Positions 1-9,151 of a stretch of 64,000 bases of DNA are shown in pieces. Source of the stretch: Blautia massiliensis (ex Durand et al. 2017) (GTDB taxonomy: Bacteria > Bacillota > Clostridia > Lachnospirales > Lachnospiraceae); contig NZ_LN913006.1 of the NCBI RefSeq assembly GCF_001487165.1, positions 1,443,855-1,507,854 on the forward strand. The letters run 5' to 3'. Below the pieces are notes generated by a model. It was not told the origin of the DNA. It worked only from the letters and a program-made list of their open reading frames with translations, and did no database searches. Position numbers and translations under genes: made by a program. Positions within the stretch are counted from its first letter, which is position 1, and every line of letters starts with the position of its first letter.

Positions 1-786
1 CGGAACAAGTACTTCTTCATAAACCTTGCGGACACCCTCACCGATCACACGGATATCATTTGGCTCCTGATCCGGTTTATAAGGAATTCCGATACCACCG
101 GAAAGGTTGATGAATTTAATGTGTGCACCTGTCTCCTTCTGAAGCTTCACGGCAAGCTCAAACATAACCTTTGCAAGCATTGGATAATAATCATTGGTCA
201 CTGTGTTGCTTGCAAGGAATGCATGGATTCCGAACTCTTTGGCACCTTTGGATTTCAGGATACGGAATGCGTCAAAAATCTGCTCGGTAGTCATTCCGTA
301 TTTTGCATCTCCGGGATTATCCATGATACCGTTACTGATCTTAAATACTCCACCTGGATTGTAACGGCAGCTGATCACTTCCGGGATTTTTCCGAGAGCT
401 TTCTCTACGCTCTCAATATGTGTGATGTCATCAAGGTTGATGATTCCACCGATCTCATCTGCATATCTGAACTCTTTCTCCGGTGTGTCATTGGAAGAAA
501 ACATGATATCGCCCTTTTTGCAGCCTACTGCCTTGGCCATCATAAGCTCTGTTTCTGAGGAGCAGTCGCAGCCACAGCCATACTCCTGCAGAATATTGAT
601 CAGATATGGATTCGGTGTTGCCTTTACCGCAAAAAATTCCTTGAATCCTTTGTTCCATGCAAAGGCCTCTTTCAGGGCTTTTGCATTCTCACGGATCCCC
701 TTCTCATCATAGAGATGGAAGGGTGTCGGAAACTTTTCAGTAATTTCGTTAAGTTTCTCAAGTGTCACAAATGGTTCTTTTTTCAT
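1..786 (-). CDS. lysA: Diaminopimelate decarboxylase, 3' end outside window
   Basis: PLP-dependent decarboxylase that converts meso-diaminopimelate to lysine in the cytoplasm. Reading the minus strand from the ATG at 786, preceded by an AGGAGA ribosome site, gives a fold-type III N-terminal barrel. The segment FFAVKATPNP near residue 50 carries the Schiff-base lysine, and a LSGGIGIPY segment follows near residue 240. The frame stays open to base 1, so the C-terminal part is missing from the window. It lies 52 bp downstream of pyk and is probably the last gene of that operon. Other decarboxylases of this fold, such as carboxynorspermidine decarboxylase, cannot be fully excluded without the C-terminus. 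Confidence 0.82.
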   Translation of the reverse strand, partial: MKKEPFVTLEKLNEITEKFPTPFHLYDEKGIRENAKALKEAFAWNKGFKEFFAVKATPNPYLINILQEYGCGCDCSSETELMMAKAVGCKKGDIMFSSNDTPEKEFRYADEIGGIINLDDITHIESVEKALGKIPEVISCRYNPGGVFKISNGIMDNPGDAKYGMTTEQIFDAFRILKSKGAKEFGIHAFLASNTVTNDYYPMLAKVMFELAVKLQKETGAHIKFINLSGGIGIPYKPDQEPNDIRVIGEGVRKVYEEVLVP

Positions 787-838
787 AATAACTGCATCTC
801 CTGTTTTTCCGACTGCTGTTCCCGAAGAAAACTCAGTC

Positions 839-2275
839 TTATTCTGCCTCGATCACGTGCATCATATTTGTCACTGCACCACGACCGTTTGTCATGTTGG
901 TCGCAGGGTCTCCTGCTGTAAATACAACAAGGTCTCCTTTATGTATCAGATGACGGCTGCGGACAACATTCATAGCCTGAGACATGATATGGTCCGTGGT
1001 ATCTCTCTGATATCCTTTCAGAGGTGTTACACCCCAGATCAGCTGAAGTTTATGCTGGATGGTTGAGTTTGGTGTGATCGCATAGATTGGAACCTTCGGG
1101 CGGAAATTGGAGATCAGTCTGGCTGTATTTCCACTCATTGTCGGTGTTACGATAGCGTTCGCCTTCAGGTTCTTTGCAGTACGCACCGTTGCAAGTGCCA
1201 CTGCACTGGAGATCTTCTCTCTTCCATCCATGGAACGATGTTCAATAAACACTTTATAATCCAGATGCGGCTCTGTCATCTCTGCGATATCTGCCATCAT
1301 CTTAAGAGCATCAACCGGATATTTACCAGCTGCTGTCTCTCCGGAAAGCATGATCGCATCGGTTCCGTCGTAGATCGCATTGGCAACATCAGCTACCTCT
1401 GCACGTGTAGGACGCGGATTACGGATCATGGAATCAAGCATCTGTGTTGCTGTGATAACCGGTGTATAATGTTCGTTACACTTACGGATGATCGCCTTCT
1501 GGATGTGAGGTACCTGACTTGCAGGAATTTCCACACCGAGATCTCCTCTGGCAACCATGATACCGTCAGATGCTTCAATGATGGAATCAATATTCTCAAC
1601 ACCCTCTGCATTCTCGATCTTCGCGATAATACCGATATCCTTTCCACCATTATCATTCAGAAGCTTACGGATCTCACGGATCACCTCTGCGGAACGAACA
1701 AAAGATGCCGCGATGAAATCAAATTTCTGCTCGATACCAAAGATAATATCCTTCTTATCCTGCTCTGTGATTCCCGGAAGATTTACTTTTACATAGGGAA
1801 CATTTACCCCCTTCTTCTCTCCCAGCTCACCACCGTTTAAGATATCACAGACAATATCGGTTCCCTTGATCGCCTTAACCTCCAACTCGATCAGACCATC
1901 ATCAATGAGGATCCTGTTTCCCGGTTTTACATCCTTGTAAAGTGTCTCATATGTGATAGCAACCTTTGTGCTGTCGCCTTCAAAATCGCCAATTCCAAGT
2001 ACAAACTGTTTTCCCGCTTCCAGCTTAACCTTCTGTCCGTCCTTTAAAAGTCTGGTACGGATCTCCGGGCCCTTTGTGTCAAGAAGCATGGCAATAGGCA
2101 TATCAAGCTCCTCACGAAGCTCCTTGATCATATCCACACGGCCCTTCTGCTCCTCGTGGTCTCCGTGAGAAAAGTTGAATCTGGCAATATCCATTCCATT
2201 CTCCATAAGAGCCTTCAGAGTTTCCCTGTTATTGCTGGCAGGTCCAAGTGTACAGATAATCTTAGTTTTTTTCAT
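839..2275 (-). CDS. pyk: Pyruvate kinase
   Basis: Transfers phosphate from phosphoenolpyruvate to ADP in the last step of glycolysis. The 478-residue protein has the N-terminal signature KTKIICTLGPAS, the active-site region IMVARGDLGVEIP and the helix TATQMLDSMI. The length matches the basic pyruvate kinase without the extra C-terminal phosphohistidine-like domain seen in Bacillus. An ATG start follows an AAGGAGAAC ribosome site. It is the third gene of the minus-strand run from corA to lysA, with short intergenic gaps that suggest co-transcription. Confidence 0.96.
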   Translation of the reverse strand: MKKTKIICTLGPASNNRETLKALMENGMDIARFNFSHGDHEEQKGRVDMIKELREELDMPIAMLLDTKGPEIRTRLLKDGQKVKLEAGKQFVLGIGDFEGDSTKVAITYETLYKDVKPGNRILIDDGLIELEVKAIKGTDIVCDILNGGELGEKKGVNVPYVKVNLPGITEQDKKDIIFGIEQKFDFIAASFVRSAEVIREIRKLLNDNGGKDIGIIAKIENAEGVENIDSIIEASDGIMVARGDLGVEIPASQVPHIQKAIIRKCNEHYTPVITATQMLDSMIRNPRPTRAEVADVANAIYDGTDAIMLSGETAAGKYPVDALKMMADIAEMTEPHLDYKVFIEHRSMDGREKISSAVALATVRTAKNLKANAIVTPTMSGNTARLISNFRPKVPIYAITPNSTIQHKLQLIWGVTPLKGYQRDTTDHIMSQAMNVVRSRHLIHKGDLVVFTAGDPATNMTNGRGAVTNMMHVIEAE

Positions 2276-2302
2276 AATAATGTTCTCCTTCGTTTGTACG
2301 TT

Positions 2303-3193
2303 TTACTGTACGTGTTTATGTGTAAATAAATGATCCTGACAATATTCATAATTTCCGTTGCACTTTGAGCAGAAACGAAACTCCAGGTTTGGGTCATCCT
2401 TTTCGGTACGTCCGCAGATCGCACATTTATGCTTGGCGATCCCATTCGGACCGGACCCTGTTCTGGAAGGAGCCACAGCCTTCTTAAACTGCTGCCTCCT
2501 GTGGATCTCCTTCGGATTGTATCGGTTCATATCACGGGTACTGAAATAAAAGATCACAAAGTTTAAAAGTGATGCTACGATCGGTACTACACCTACCCAA
2601 AGCCCGACTCGAAGATAAGATACGATATCCCACGCAATGAACAGTCCGTATACAAAGGCCATCCATTTCATCCTGATCGGGATCACAAACATAAGAAGCA
2701 GCTGAAGATCCGGATATGTGACTGCATAGGCAAGGAAAATAGAAAGACTGATATAATATGTGGTAAAAATATTTCCGCCAAGAGAATAGGCGATCCCGTT
2801 CATAACCACATAACCACCTGTAAATACATGTAAAAGCACTGCTGCGATCACAGTAAACAAAACACCTGAAAAAATATACAATGTGTACCGGAAAGTTCCC
2901 CAGGTACGTTCCAGTGAAGTACCGATCGGATAATAGAAAAAAAAGATTGCGAGAAGGAACATCACAAGATTGCCAGTTCCTCCCACACTGGACGGCGGAT
3001 AGATCACCCATGTCACCAGTCTCCAGATCTGTCCCTTCATGACCATGGACATATCAAGACTCAGCATGTTCAAAACTCCCGGAGCAAACATAGCCAGAAA
3101 ATACCCCAGCACATAACATCCGATGATGTAAACAGTCAGATTCGGAACCCCGAATCTTCCGAATTTACGTTCCAGTTTGTCGATAAATTTCAT
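2303..3193 (-). CDS. Rhomboid-like membrane protein with C-terminal zinc ribbon
   Basis: A 296-residue protein with about six hydrophobic segments between residues 20 and 220, arranged as in the rhomboid family. It ends in a soluble tail with CAICG and CSKC cysteine pairs plus further Cys and His residues, likely a zinc ribbon. Active rhomboid proteases carry a GxSx serine in the fourth helix; the matching region here reads MNGIAYSLGG with no clear GxSx, so I infer a non-proteolytic member. It lies 30 bp after corA and 27 bp before pyk. The function is unknown; a membrane adaptor role is only a guess. Confidence 0.7.
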   Translation of the reverse strand: MKFIDKLERKFGRFGVPNLTVYIIGCYVLGYFLAMFAPGVLNMLSLDMSMVMKGQIWRLVTWVIYPPSSVGGTGNLVMFLLAIFFFYYPIGTSLERTWGTFRYTLYIFSGVLFTVIAAVLLHVFTGGYVVMNGIAYSLGGNIFTTYYISLSIFLAYAVTYPDLQLLLMFVIPIRMKWMAFVYGLFIAWDIVSYLRVGLWVGVVPIVASLLNFVIFYFSTRDMNRYNPKEIHRRQQFKKAVAPSRTGSGPNGIAKHKCAICGRTEKDDPNLEFRFCSKCNGNYEYCQDHLFTHKHVQ

Positions 3194-3223
3194 TAAAATC
3201 TCCTTTCAGAAAACTTTTGAAAA

Positions 3224-4165
3224 TCAGAAAAATCGCTTCTTGGAAAGAATGATCGCTGCCACAACACTGATCGCCACAGAAATCAGGATAATGATCAGAA
3301 ATCCCAATGGACTCCTTGATAAGGGCATACCGGAACCAGCCACATTCATTCCGTAAGCACTGAACACAATAGTCGGAATACTCATGACAATAGTAATGAT
3401 CGCCAGTACCTTCATAACGATATTCATATTATTGGAGATGATCGATGCAAAAGCATCCATAGTTCCGTTCAGGATACCGCTGTACACATTGGCCATTTCG
3501 ATCGCCTGCTTATTCTCAGTGATGACATCCTCCAGAAGATCGGTGTCCTCCGGATATTTCTTGATGCTGTCTATCTTCAGAAGCTTCTCCAGCACAACCT
3601 CATTGGACCGGAGTGATGTGATAAAATAAGTCAGGGATTTCTGCAGCTCCAGAAGCTCGATCAGCTCTTCATTTCTTGTGGAAAGATGCAGTTTTTCTTC
3701 CACCTGCTCACTTTTTTTGTCAATGATACGCAGATAACGCAGGTACATGCTCGCATTTCTGTAAAGGATCTGAAAGATAAAACGGGTCTTCATATAGGTA
3801 AAAAAGCTCCGGACTCTTCCCTCCATAAATCTGGTAAGAACCGGTGTGTCCTCCAGACAGATGGTAAAGATCATAGACCCCGTCACAATGATGCCAAGCG
3901 GTATTGTCCCATACCAGTCCTTGTCATTACGTTCCTCGATCATAGGAACATCAACCAGGATCAGTGTATAATTATCCTCAACTTCGATACGTGACCGTTC
4001 TTCCTCATCCAAAGGGGATCGTAAATCGTCAACCTCTATATCAAACTTCTCGGAAAATTCAAAAATCTCTGTTGCCGTCGGATTCGTCAGCGCAATCCAG
4101 CAGCCTTCCTCCGGTTCCTGTATCTGGTGGATGGCTCCGTCTATTGTCTTGTAAATCCTTACCAC
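3224..4165 (-). CDS. corA: CorA-family divalent metal transporter
   Basis: Inner-membrane Mg2+ (possibly Ni2+/Co2+) channel. The large cytoplasmic N-terminal domain is followed by two C-terminal membrane helices, and the diagnostic YGMN motif sits at the end of the first helix in YGMNVAG. I chose a GTG start at 4165 because a consensus promoter lies at 4219-4247. The in-frame TTG at 4207 would then be only about 5 bases from the transcript start, while an AAGGGA ribosome site precedes the GTG. The resulting length of about 313 residues is usual for the family. It is the first gene of the corA-rhomboid-pyk-lysA run. Confidence 0.9.
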   Translation of the reverse strand: MVRIYKTIDGAIHQIQEPEEGCWIALTNPTATEIFEFSEKFDIEVDDLRSPLDEEERSRIEVEDNYTLILVDVPMIEERNDKDWYGTIPLGIIVTGSMIFTICLEDTPVLTRFMEGRVRSFFTYMKTRFIFQILYRNASMYLRYLRIIDKKSEQVEEKLHLSTRNEELIELLELQKSLTYFITSLRSNEVVLEKLLKIDSIKKYPEDTDLLEDVITENKQAIEMANVYSGILNGTMDAFASIISNNMNIVMKVLAIITIVMSIPTIVFSAYGMNVAGSGMPLSRSPLGFLIIILISVAISVVAAIILSKKRFF

Positions 4166-4218
4166 GATTCCCACTTCCCTTCTCTTGCTTTTCTTTTGCC
4201 AGGGCAAAATTCTTTTTT

Positions 4219-4247
4219 ATTATAAATAGTCAAAATAGCTTTGTCAA
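4219..4247 (-). promoter_or_regulatory. Sigma-A type promoter for corA operon
   Basis: On the minus strand a perfect TTGACA -35 box (4242-4247) and a perfect TATAAT -10 box (4219-4224) are separated by 17 bp. It reads toward corA and is back to back with the aroC promoter. Confidence 0.85.
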
Positions 4248-4328
4248 TTCATACCTTTTCTTTTTAAAAGAGCTTTTAAATAATTTCACATGATCTTTAC
4301 ATAAAAATTCATTCTGCCTTCCACGTTC

Positions 4329-4357
4329 TTTACATTTTTTCCGGCTTCCTATATAAT
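4329..4357 (+). promoter_or_regulatory. Promoter for aroC
   Basis: TTTACA (4329-4334), a 17-bp spacer and TATAAT (4352-4357), about 35 bp before the aroC start codon. Confidence 0.8.
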
Positions 4358-4391
4358 GATTCCAGAATTCCAACGAAAGGAAGTTATACAA

Positions 4392-5486
4392 ATGAGTCAG
4401 TCATCATTCGGAAAAAAATTCGTGGTTACCACCTGGGGAGAATCTCACGGCAAGGCTATCGGTGCCGTTCTCGACGGCTGTCCCGCAGGTCTTTCTCTCT
4501 GCGAAGAAGATATCCAGGTTTTTCTTGACCGGAGGAAGCCCGGTCAGAGCCGTTATACAACTGCCCGTAAGGAAGGAGATCTGGTGGAGATCCTTTCCGG
4601 AGTTTTTGAAGGAAAGACTACCGGTACTCCAATTTCTCTTCTGATCCGCAATACAGATCAGCGTTCCAGAGATTACGGAAATATCGCATACTCCTATCGT
4701 CCCGGTCACGCAGACTTTACCTTTGACCAGAAATACGGATTCCGTGATTACCGTGGAGGTGGACGCTCCTCCGGAAGAGAAACCGCCGGACGTGTGGCAG
4801 CTGGTGCCATTGCCATCAAGCTGTTAAACGAACTTGGCATTACATTTACTACCTACGCAAGATCCATCGGTCCTGTAGAGATCCGGTCCTTCTCAGAAGA
4901 AGAGATCCGAAATAATGCACTCTGCATGCCAGATGCCGACGCAGCTGCAAAGGCATCTGCCTATCTCGAACAATGTCTGAACAGTCAGGACAGTGCCGGC
5001 GGTGTGATTGAATGCCGCATCAAAAACGTTCCTGCCGGTCTGGGCGATACGGTTTTTGACAAGCTGGATGCTACCCTCGCTCATGCGATCATGTCCATCG
5101 GTGCTGTAAAAGCTGTTGAGATCGGTGACGGCATCAACGTGACACGTCTTACAGGTTCCGAAGACAACGACGGTTTTGTACAGAAAGACGGCATTATTTC
5201 CAAAACTTCCAACCACGCAGGTGGTATTATGGGTGGTATGAGTGACGGCAGTGATATCATACTCCGTGCACATATCAAACCTACTCCTTCCATCAGTCAG
5301 TCTCAGTCTACTGTGACCAACACCGGAGAAAACCTGGAGCTTGAGATCAAGGGCCGGCATGATCCGGTGATCGTACCGCGTGCAGTAGTCGTTGTGGAAG
5401 CTATGGCAGCACTTACCATTACAGATGCACTTTTTAACAATATGAGTGCACGGATGGATCGTATCCACGAATTTTATCAGCGGTAA
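4392..5486 (+). CDS. aroC: Chorismate synthase
   Basis: Converts 5-enolpyruvylshikimate-3-phosphate to chorismate using reduced FMN, the last common step of aromatic amino acid synthesis. The protein opens with SFGKKFVVTTWGESHG and contains GGGRSSGRETAGRVAAGA near residue 125, both family signatures. I start at the ATG at 4392 because an AAAGGAAG ribosome site lies just upstream; an in-frame ATG at 4356 overlaps the -10 box of the promoter and is excluded. The 364-residue length is normal. It is transcribed alone and ends at a strong terminator. Confidence 0.97.
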   Translation: MSQSSFGKKFVVTTWGESHGKAIGAVLDGCPAGLSLCEEDIQVFLDRRKPGQSRYTTARKEGDLVEILSGVFEGKTTGTPISLLIRNTDQRSRDYGNIAYSYRPGHADFTFDQKYGFRDYRGGGRSSGRETAGRVAAGAIAIKLLNELGITFTTYARSIGPVEIRSFSEEEIRNNALCMPDADAAAKASAYLEQCLNSQDSAGGVIECRIKNVPAGLGDTVFDKLDATLAHAIMSIGAVKAVEIGDGINVTRLTGSEDNDGFVQKDGIISKTSNHAGGIMGGMSDGSDIILRAHIKPTPSISQSQSTVTNTGENLELEIKGRHDPVIVPRAVVVVEAMAALTITDALFNNMSARMDRIHEFYQR

Positions 5487-5529
5487 TTTCACATTTTGAC
5501 CTGTCAGATAAAAAATTATAAATGCGCAA

Positions 5530-5576
5530 AAAAACAGACTCAGGGAAAGTTCCTACTCGTCCCTGAGTCTGTTTTT
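5530..5576. terminator. Bidirectional terminator between aroC and the lactonase gene
   Basis: A 17-base arm from 5530 pairs with 5560-5576 (core CAGACTCAGGGA / TCCCTGAGTCTG) and is flanked by A and T tracts, so it can act on both converging genes. Confidence 0.92.
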
Positions 5577-5614
5577 GTCTGCCTGTGCAAGACTTACTTT
5601 GATCAATCCTGTTC

Positions 5615-6697
5615 TTAATCCAACTGCTCCCATGTATCCGGTACCGGCCAGATATGGATACAGTTCGGTGTCTCGATCTTTCTTGGTTTTTCGTTCATCA
5701 TGATGATATTCTTTTCATAATCCACAGTGAAAACGGTAATACTGTTGCTGGCATGATTGGCAACAGCAATATGCTTGTTATCCGGGAAGATCATAAGATC
5801 CTTCGGGTAATCACCACTGATCGGAAGTGTAAATTTCTTGGTCAGAAGGCCTGTTTCCTGGTCTACTGCATACATAGTCACAGTATTTTCCCCTGCTGTT
5901 GTACAGAAAAGATATTTACCGTCCGCAGAAAGAGACATACCGGAAGCTGCGTTATGAAGCGCATCATTGGAATCCTCTTTTCCAAGAGTGGTAATACTCT
6001 GAAGCAGCTGAAACTCCGGATTCTTACCGCTTCCGTCATAGCTGTATACCTTCACCTCATTGCTGAGCTCAAAAAGAAGATATGCAAATCTTCCGTCATC
6101 ACTGAAACGGATGATACGAGGGCCGCTCTCTCTCGGGCAGCGAAGAATGTCAACCAGCTCCAGTTTGTCTTTCTTCTTATTGATACGATAGATCTTAACC
6201 TGATCGATACCATTATCTACCGCACAGAGATACTTATTATCCGGTGTCGGACGTACACAATTAACATGCGGACGGAAGTTACGCTCTGCCACGCTTCCAA
6301 GTCCCTTGTGGAAAACGCCGTCCATAACACTTCCCAGACGGCCGTCTTTATGTGTATGTACAACCGTTACCTTACCATCATGGTACCCCGCCACATAAAG
6401 ATATCTTCCGTCCACATCTGTTGCAAGATAGCAGCCTCGCATTCCGTTGATATCCACACTGTTGAGGCGGGTAAGATCACCGTTCTTGTCTCTTTCAAAT
6501 ACAGCTACACCCTCATCCTCAATGGAATACAGATATTTACCGTTTTTTGATACTGCCAGATGAGAAGCATTGCTAACTTCCACTTCGCTTCGTTCTGTGA
6601 GTGTTCCTTTTTCTACATCTACATCGTATACCTGAATTCCCTTACTGGTTCCATGGGTATATGTTCCCACGTAAGCCACGTACTTCTTTTTTCCCAT
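5615..6697 (-). CDS. pgl: Beta-propeller lactonase, 6-phosphogluconolactonase family
   Basis: A 360-residue protein of the YbhE/Pgl seven-bladed propeller family, which hydrolyses 6-phosphogluconolactone in the pentose phosphate pathway. Evidence is the N-terminal YVAYVGTYTHGTSKGI, repeated blade segments such as YLYVAGYHDG and HIAVANHASNSI, and the PHVNCVRP region. There is no signal peptide, so it is cytoplasmic. It is a single gene with its own promoter at 6745-6773. Some members of this family act on other lactones, so the exact substrate is inferred. Confidence 0.82.
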   Translation of the reverse strand: MGKKKYVAYVGTYTHGTSKGIQVYDVDVEKGTLTERSEVEVSNASHLAVSKNGKYLYSIEDEGVAVFERDKNGDLTRLNSVDINGMRGCYLATDVDGRYLYVAGYHDGKVTVVHTHKDGRLGSVMDGVFHKGLGSVAERNFRPHVNCVRPTPDNKYLCAVDNGIDQVKIYRINKKKDKLELVDILRCPRESGPRIIRFSDDGRFAYLLFELSNEVKVYSYDGSGKNPEFQLLQSITTLGKEDSNDALHNAASGMSLSADGKYLFCTTAGENTVTMYAVDQETGLLTKKFTLPISGDYPKDLMIFPDNKHIAVANHASNSITVFTVDYEKNIIMMNEKPRKIETPNCIHIWPVPDTWEQLD

Positions 6698-6744
6698 AAG
6701 TTCTGGCCTCCTGCTTTTTACATTGGTTACGTATTTTTGTGTTT

Positions 6745-6773
6745 ATTTTATCACAAAGCTTCTGCAAGAACAA
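6745..6773 (-). promoter_or_regulatory. Promoter for the lactonase gene
   Basis: Minus-strand TTGTTC, a 17-bp spacer and TAAAAT, with a TG extended -10 dinucleotide (TGATAAAAT). It reads into the gene starting at 6697. The rest of the 6698-6885 gap shows nothing else clear. Confidence 0.65.
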
Positions 6774-6885
6774 GTTACCATCCTGTTATCTTTTGTGCAA
6801 TTTTTTATGCAAAGCTGCCGTTCACTATGGCGTTCACACATGATCCACGCAAATGGATCGGCTCCTGCGCATCCATTACGCCTCT

Positions 6886-8166
6886 TTACAGATCTCCCAA
6901 AGCGCCTCTCATTGCTTCCAGAGTTTCATCAATTACTTCATCTGTATGCGCTGTGGAAAGGAACATCGCCTCAAACTGGGAAGGTGCAAGATGAATGCCT
7001 CGTTTCAGCATTCCCTTGAAATATTTTGCAAAAAGCTCCAGGTTGGATGTTTTTGCAGAAACATAGTCTTTTACCTCCTGGTCTGTAAAGAAAATACTTG
7101 CCAGAGAAGAATCATAGTTTACCTGATATGGAAGACCTTTTTCCTCCACGATCTTCTTCAAGCCGCCGTAAAGCTTCTCACCTTTGGCAGCCAGATCTTT
7201 GTATATCTCCTGATGCTCATAGAGATATTTCAGCTGTGTGAAACCTGCAGCCATGGCAACCGGGTTTCCGCTTAAGGTACCTGCCTGGTATACAGGACCA
7301 CACGGTGAGATCAGATCCATGATCTCCTTACGTCCGCCATAAGCGCCTACCGGCATTCCTGCGCCGATTATTTTCCCGTAGGTGACAAGATCCGGACGGA
7401 TACCAAAATACTCTGCTGCTCCGCCAAAGGCAAGTCGGAAGCCTGTGATCACTTCATCAAAGATCAGCAGACAATTATGCTCATCGCAAAGCTCACGAAG
7501 CCGCTTTAAGAAACCTGGTTTCGGAGGAACCACACCCATGTTTGCTCCTACTGCCTCCACAATCACGGCTGCCACATTTCCCTCTTCCTGTTTGAGAAGT
7601 GCTTCCACACTGGCGGCATCATTGTAGGTAGCCGTCATGGTATCCTGTGTACAGCCCTTCGGAACACCGGCGCTGTCCGGAATACCACTTGCCATGACAC
7701 CGGAGCCGGCACTTACCAGAAGGCAGTCACTGTGTCCGTGATAGCAACCTGCAAATTTGATGATCTTGTCTTTTCCGGTAAAACCTCTTGCTGCACGGAT
7801 GGCACTCATAACAGCTTCTGTTCCTGAGTTTACCATACGGATCATATCTACATGTGGAATATGTTCACAGATAAATTCTGCGATCTCTACTTCGATTCCT
7901 GTAGCACAGCCAAAGCTCAGGCCATTTTCGCAGGCCTTGATCACACTCTCGCGGATCTCCGGGAAATTATGTCCCAGGATCATCGGGCCCCAGGAATCAA
8001 TGTAATCCACATAACGGTTTCCATCTACATCATAGATGTAGCATTTATCTGCTTTTTCAATAAAACGAGGTGCCTCACCGATGGCTCCGTAAGATCTTAC
8101 CGGGCTGTTTACGCCTCCCGGGATTCTTTTTACCGCACGCTCAAATAACTGTTCTGATCTTGTCAT
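6886..8166 (-). CDS. hemL: Glutamate-1-semialdehyde 2,1-aminomutase
   Basis: PLP enzyme that turns glutamate-1-semialdehyde into 5-aminolevulinate, the second step of the C5 tetrapyrrole route. The 426-residue protein starts SEQLFERAVKRIPGGVNSPVR and has the PLP-lysine region TYGKIIGAGMPVGAYGG near residue 265 and a SGTEAVMSAIRAARG segment. Its ATG overlaps the final base of hemB, which indicates translational coupling. It is the last gene of the hemA operon. No clear terminator was seen after it. Confidence 0.97.
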   Translation of the reverse strand: MTRSEQLFERAVKRIPGGVNSPVRSYGAIGEAPRFIEKADKCYIYDVDGNRYVDYIDSWGPMILGHNFPEIRESVIKACENGLSFGCATGIEVEIAEFICEHIPHVDMIRMVNSGTEAVMSAIRAARGFTGKDKIIKFAGCYHGHSDCLLVSAGSGVMASGIPDSAGVPKGCTQDTMTATYNDAASVEALLKQEEGNVAAVIVEAVGANMGVVPPKPGFLKRLRELCDEHNCLLIFDEVITGFRLAFGGAAEYFGIRPDLVTYGKIIGAGMPVGAYGGRKEIMDLISPCGPVYQAGTLSGNPVAMAAGFTQLKYLYEHQEIYKDLAAKGEKLYGGLKKIVEEKGLPYQVNYDSSLASIFFTDQEVKDYVSAKTSNLELFAKYFKGMLKRGIHLAPSQFEAMFLSTAHTDEVIDETLEAMRGALGDL

Positions 8167-9149
8167 CAGCCGATCCTCCCTTCATCCATAAGTCTTGCCA
8201 GAAGCTCCGCATAATAGGTAAGATAGATCTGCGCACCGGAACGGAATGCTCCTGTAGCCATCTCACCCACGATCCTTTCTTCGTCGATCCAGCCGTTTGC
8301 AGCTGCTGCTTTTACCATTGCATACTCACCACTGACACTGTATGCGGCAACCGGAACGTTTGTGATCTCCTTTACCTGCCAGATCATGTCCTGGTATGCA
8401 AGAGCCGGTTTTACCATGATGATATCTGCACCCTCTTCCACATCTGCAAGTGCCTCTTTCAGCCCTTCTCTACTGTTGTGAGGATCCATCTGGTAGCTTT
8501 TTCTGTCCCCAAAAGACGGAGCAGAATCTGCTGCCTCACGGAACGGGCCATAAAATGCAGAAGCATATTTTACTGCATAGGACATGATCGGTGTTGTATA
8601 ATGCCCTGCCTTGTCCAGACACTGACGGATCGCTGCAACACGACCATCCATCATATCAGACGGAGCAACCATATCTGCACCTGCCTCCACGTGGGAAAGT
8701 GCTGTTTTTGCAAGAAGCTCCAGCGTCTTGTCATTGTCCACATCATGACCGCAGAGAACGCCGCAATGACCATGGGAAGTGTACTCACACATGCATACAT
8801 CTGTTACATAATAAAGCTCCGGAAATTTCTCTTTTGCAATGCGAAGAGCTCTCTGAACGATTCCCTCCGGATCATAGGCACCGCTGCCCACTTCATCCTT
8901 ATGGTCAGGAATACCAAAAAACATCACACTTCCTACACCGGCTTTGGAAAGCTGCTCCAGTTTATACGGAAGACGGTCCAGACTGTAACGGTACTGCCCG
9001 GTCATGGACGGAATTTCTTCTTCCTTATTTTCTCCTTCCATTACGAACATAGGATACATAAGAGAAGATTTATCCATTCTTGTCTCACGTACCATCTTAC
9101 GAAGGTTTTCGCTACCTCTTAATCTTCTTGGTCTTTTTGTCAGTTCCAT
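8166..9149 (-). CDS. hemB: Porphobilinogen synthase (ALA dehydratase)
   Basis: Condenses two 5-aminolevulinate molecules to porphobilinogen. Signatures are VAPSDMMDGRV, YAVKYASAFYGPFREAA with a Schiff-base lysine, and MVKPALAYQD with the second active-site lysine. Two nearby ATG codons are possible; I use the one at 9149 because the AAGGAG ribosome site is 9 bases from it but only 3 from the ATG at 9155. The gene overlaps or abuts both neighbours in the hem operon. Confidence 0.96.
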   Translation of the reverse strand: MELTKRPRRLRGSENLRKMVRETRMDKSSLMYPMFVMEGENKEEEIPSMTGQYRYSLDRLPYKLEQLSKAGVGSVMFFGIPDHKDEVGSGAYDPEGIVQRALRIAKEKFPELYYVTDVCMCEYTSHGHCGVLCGHDVDNDKTLELLAKTALSHVEAGADMVAPSDMMDGRVAAIRQCLDKAGHYTTPIMSYAVKYASAFYGPFREAADSAPSFGDRKSYQMDPHNSREGLKEALADVEEGADIIMVKPALAYQDMIWQVKEITNVPVAAYSVSGEYAMVKAAAANGWIDEERIVGEMATGAFRSGAQIYLTYYAELLARLMDEGRIG

Positions 9150-9151
9150 GA

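Noticed and set aside
4166..4207. TTG at 4207 as the corA start
   Set aside because: It is about 5 bases from the predicted transcript start of a perfect consensus promoter, and a better placed GTG with a ribosome site is at 4165.
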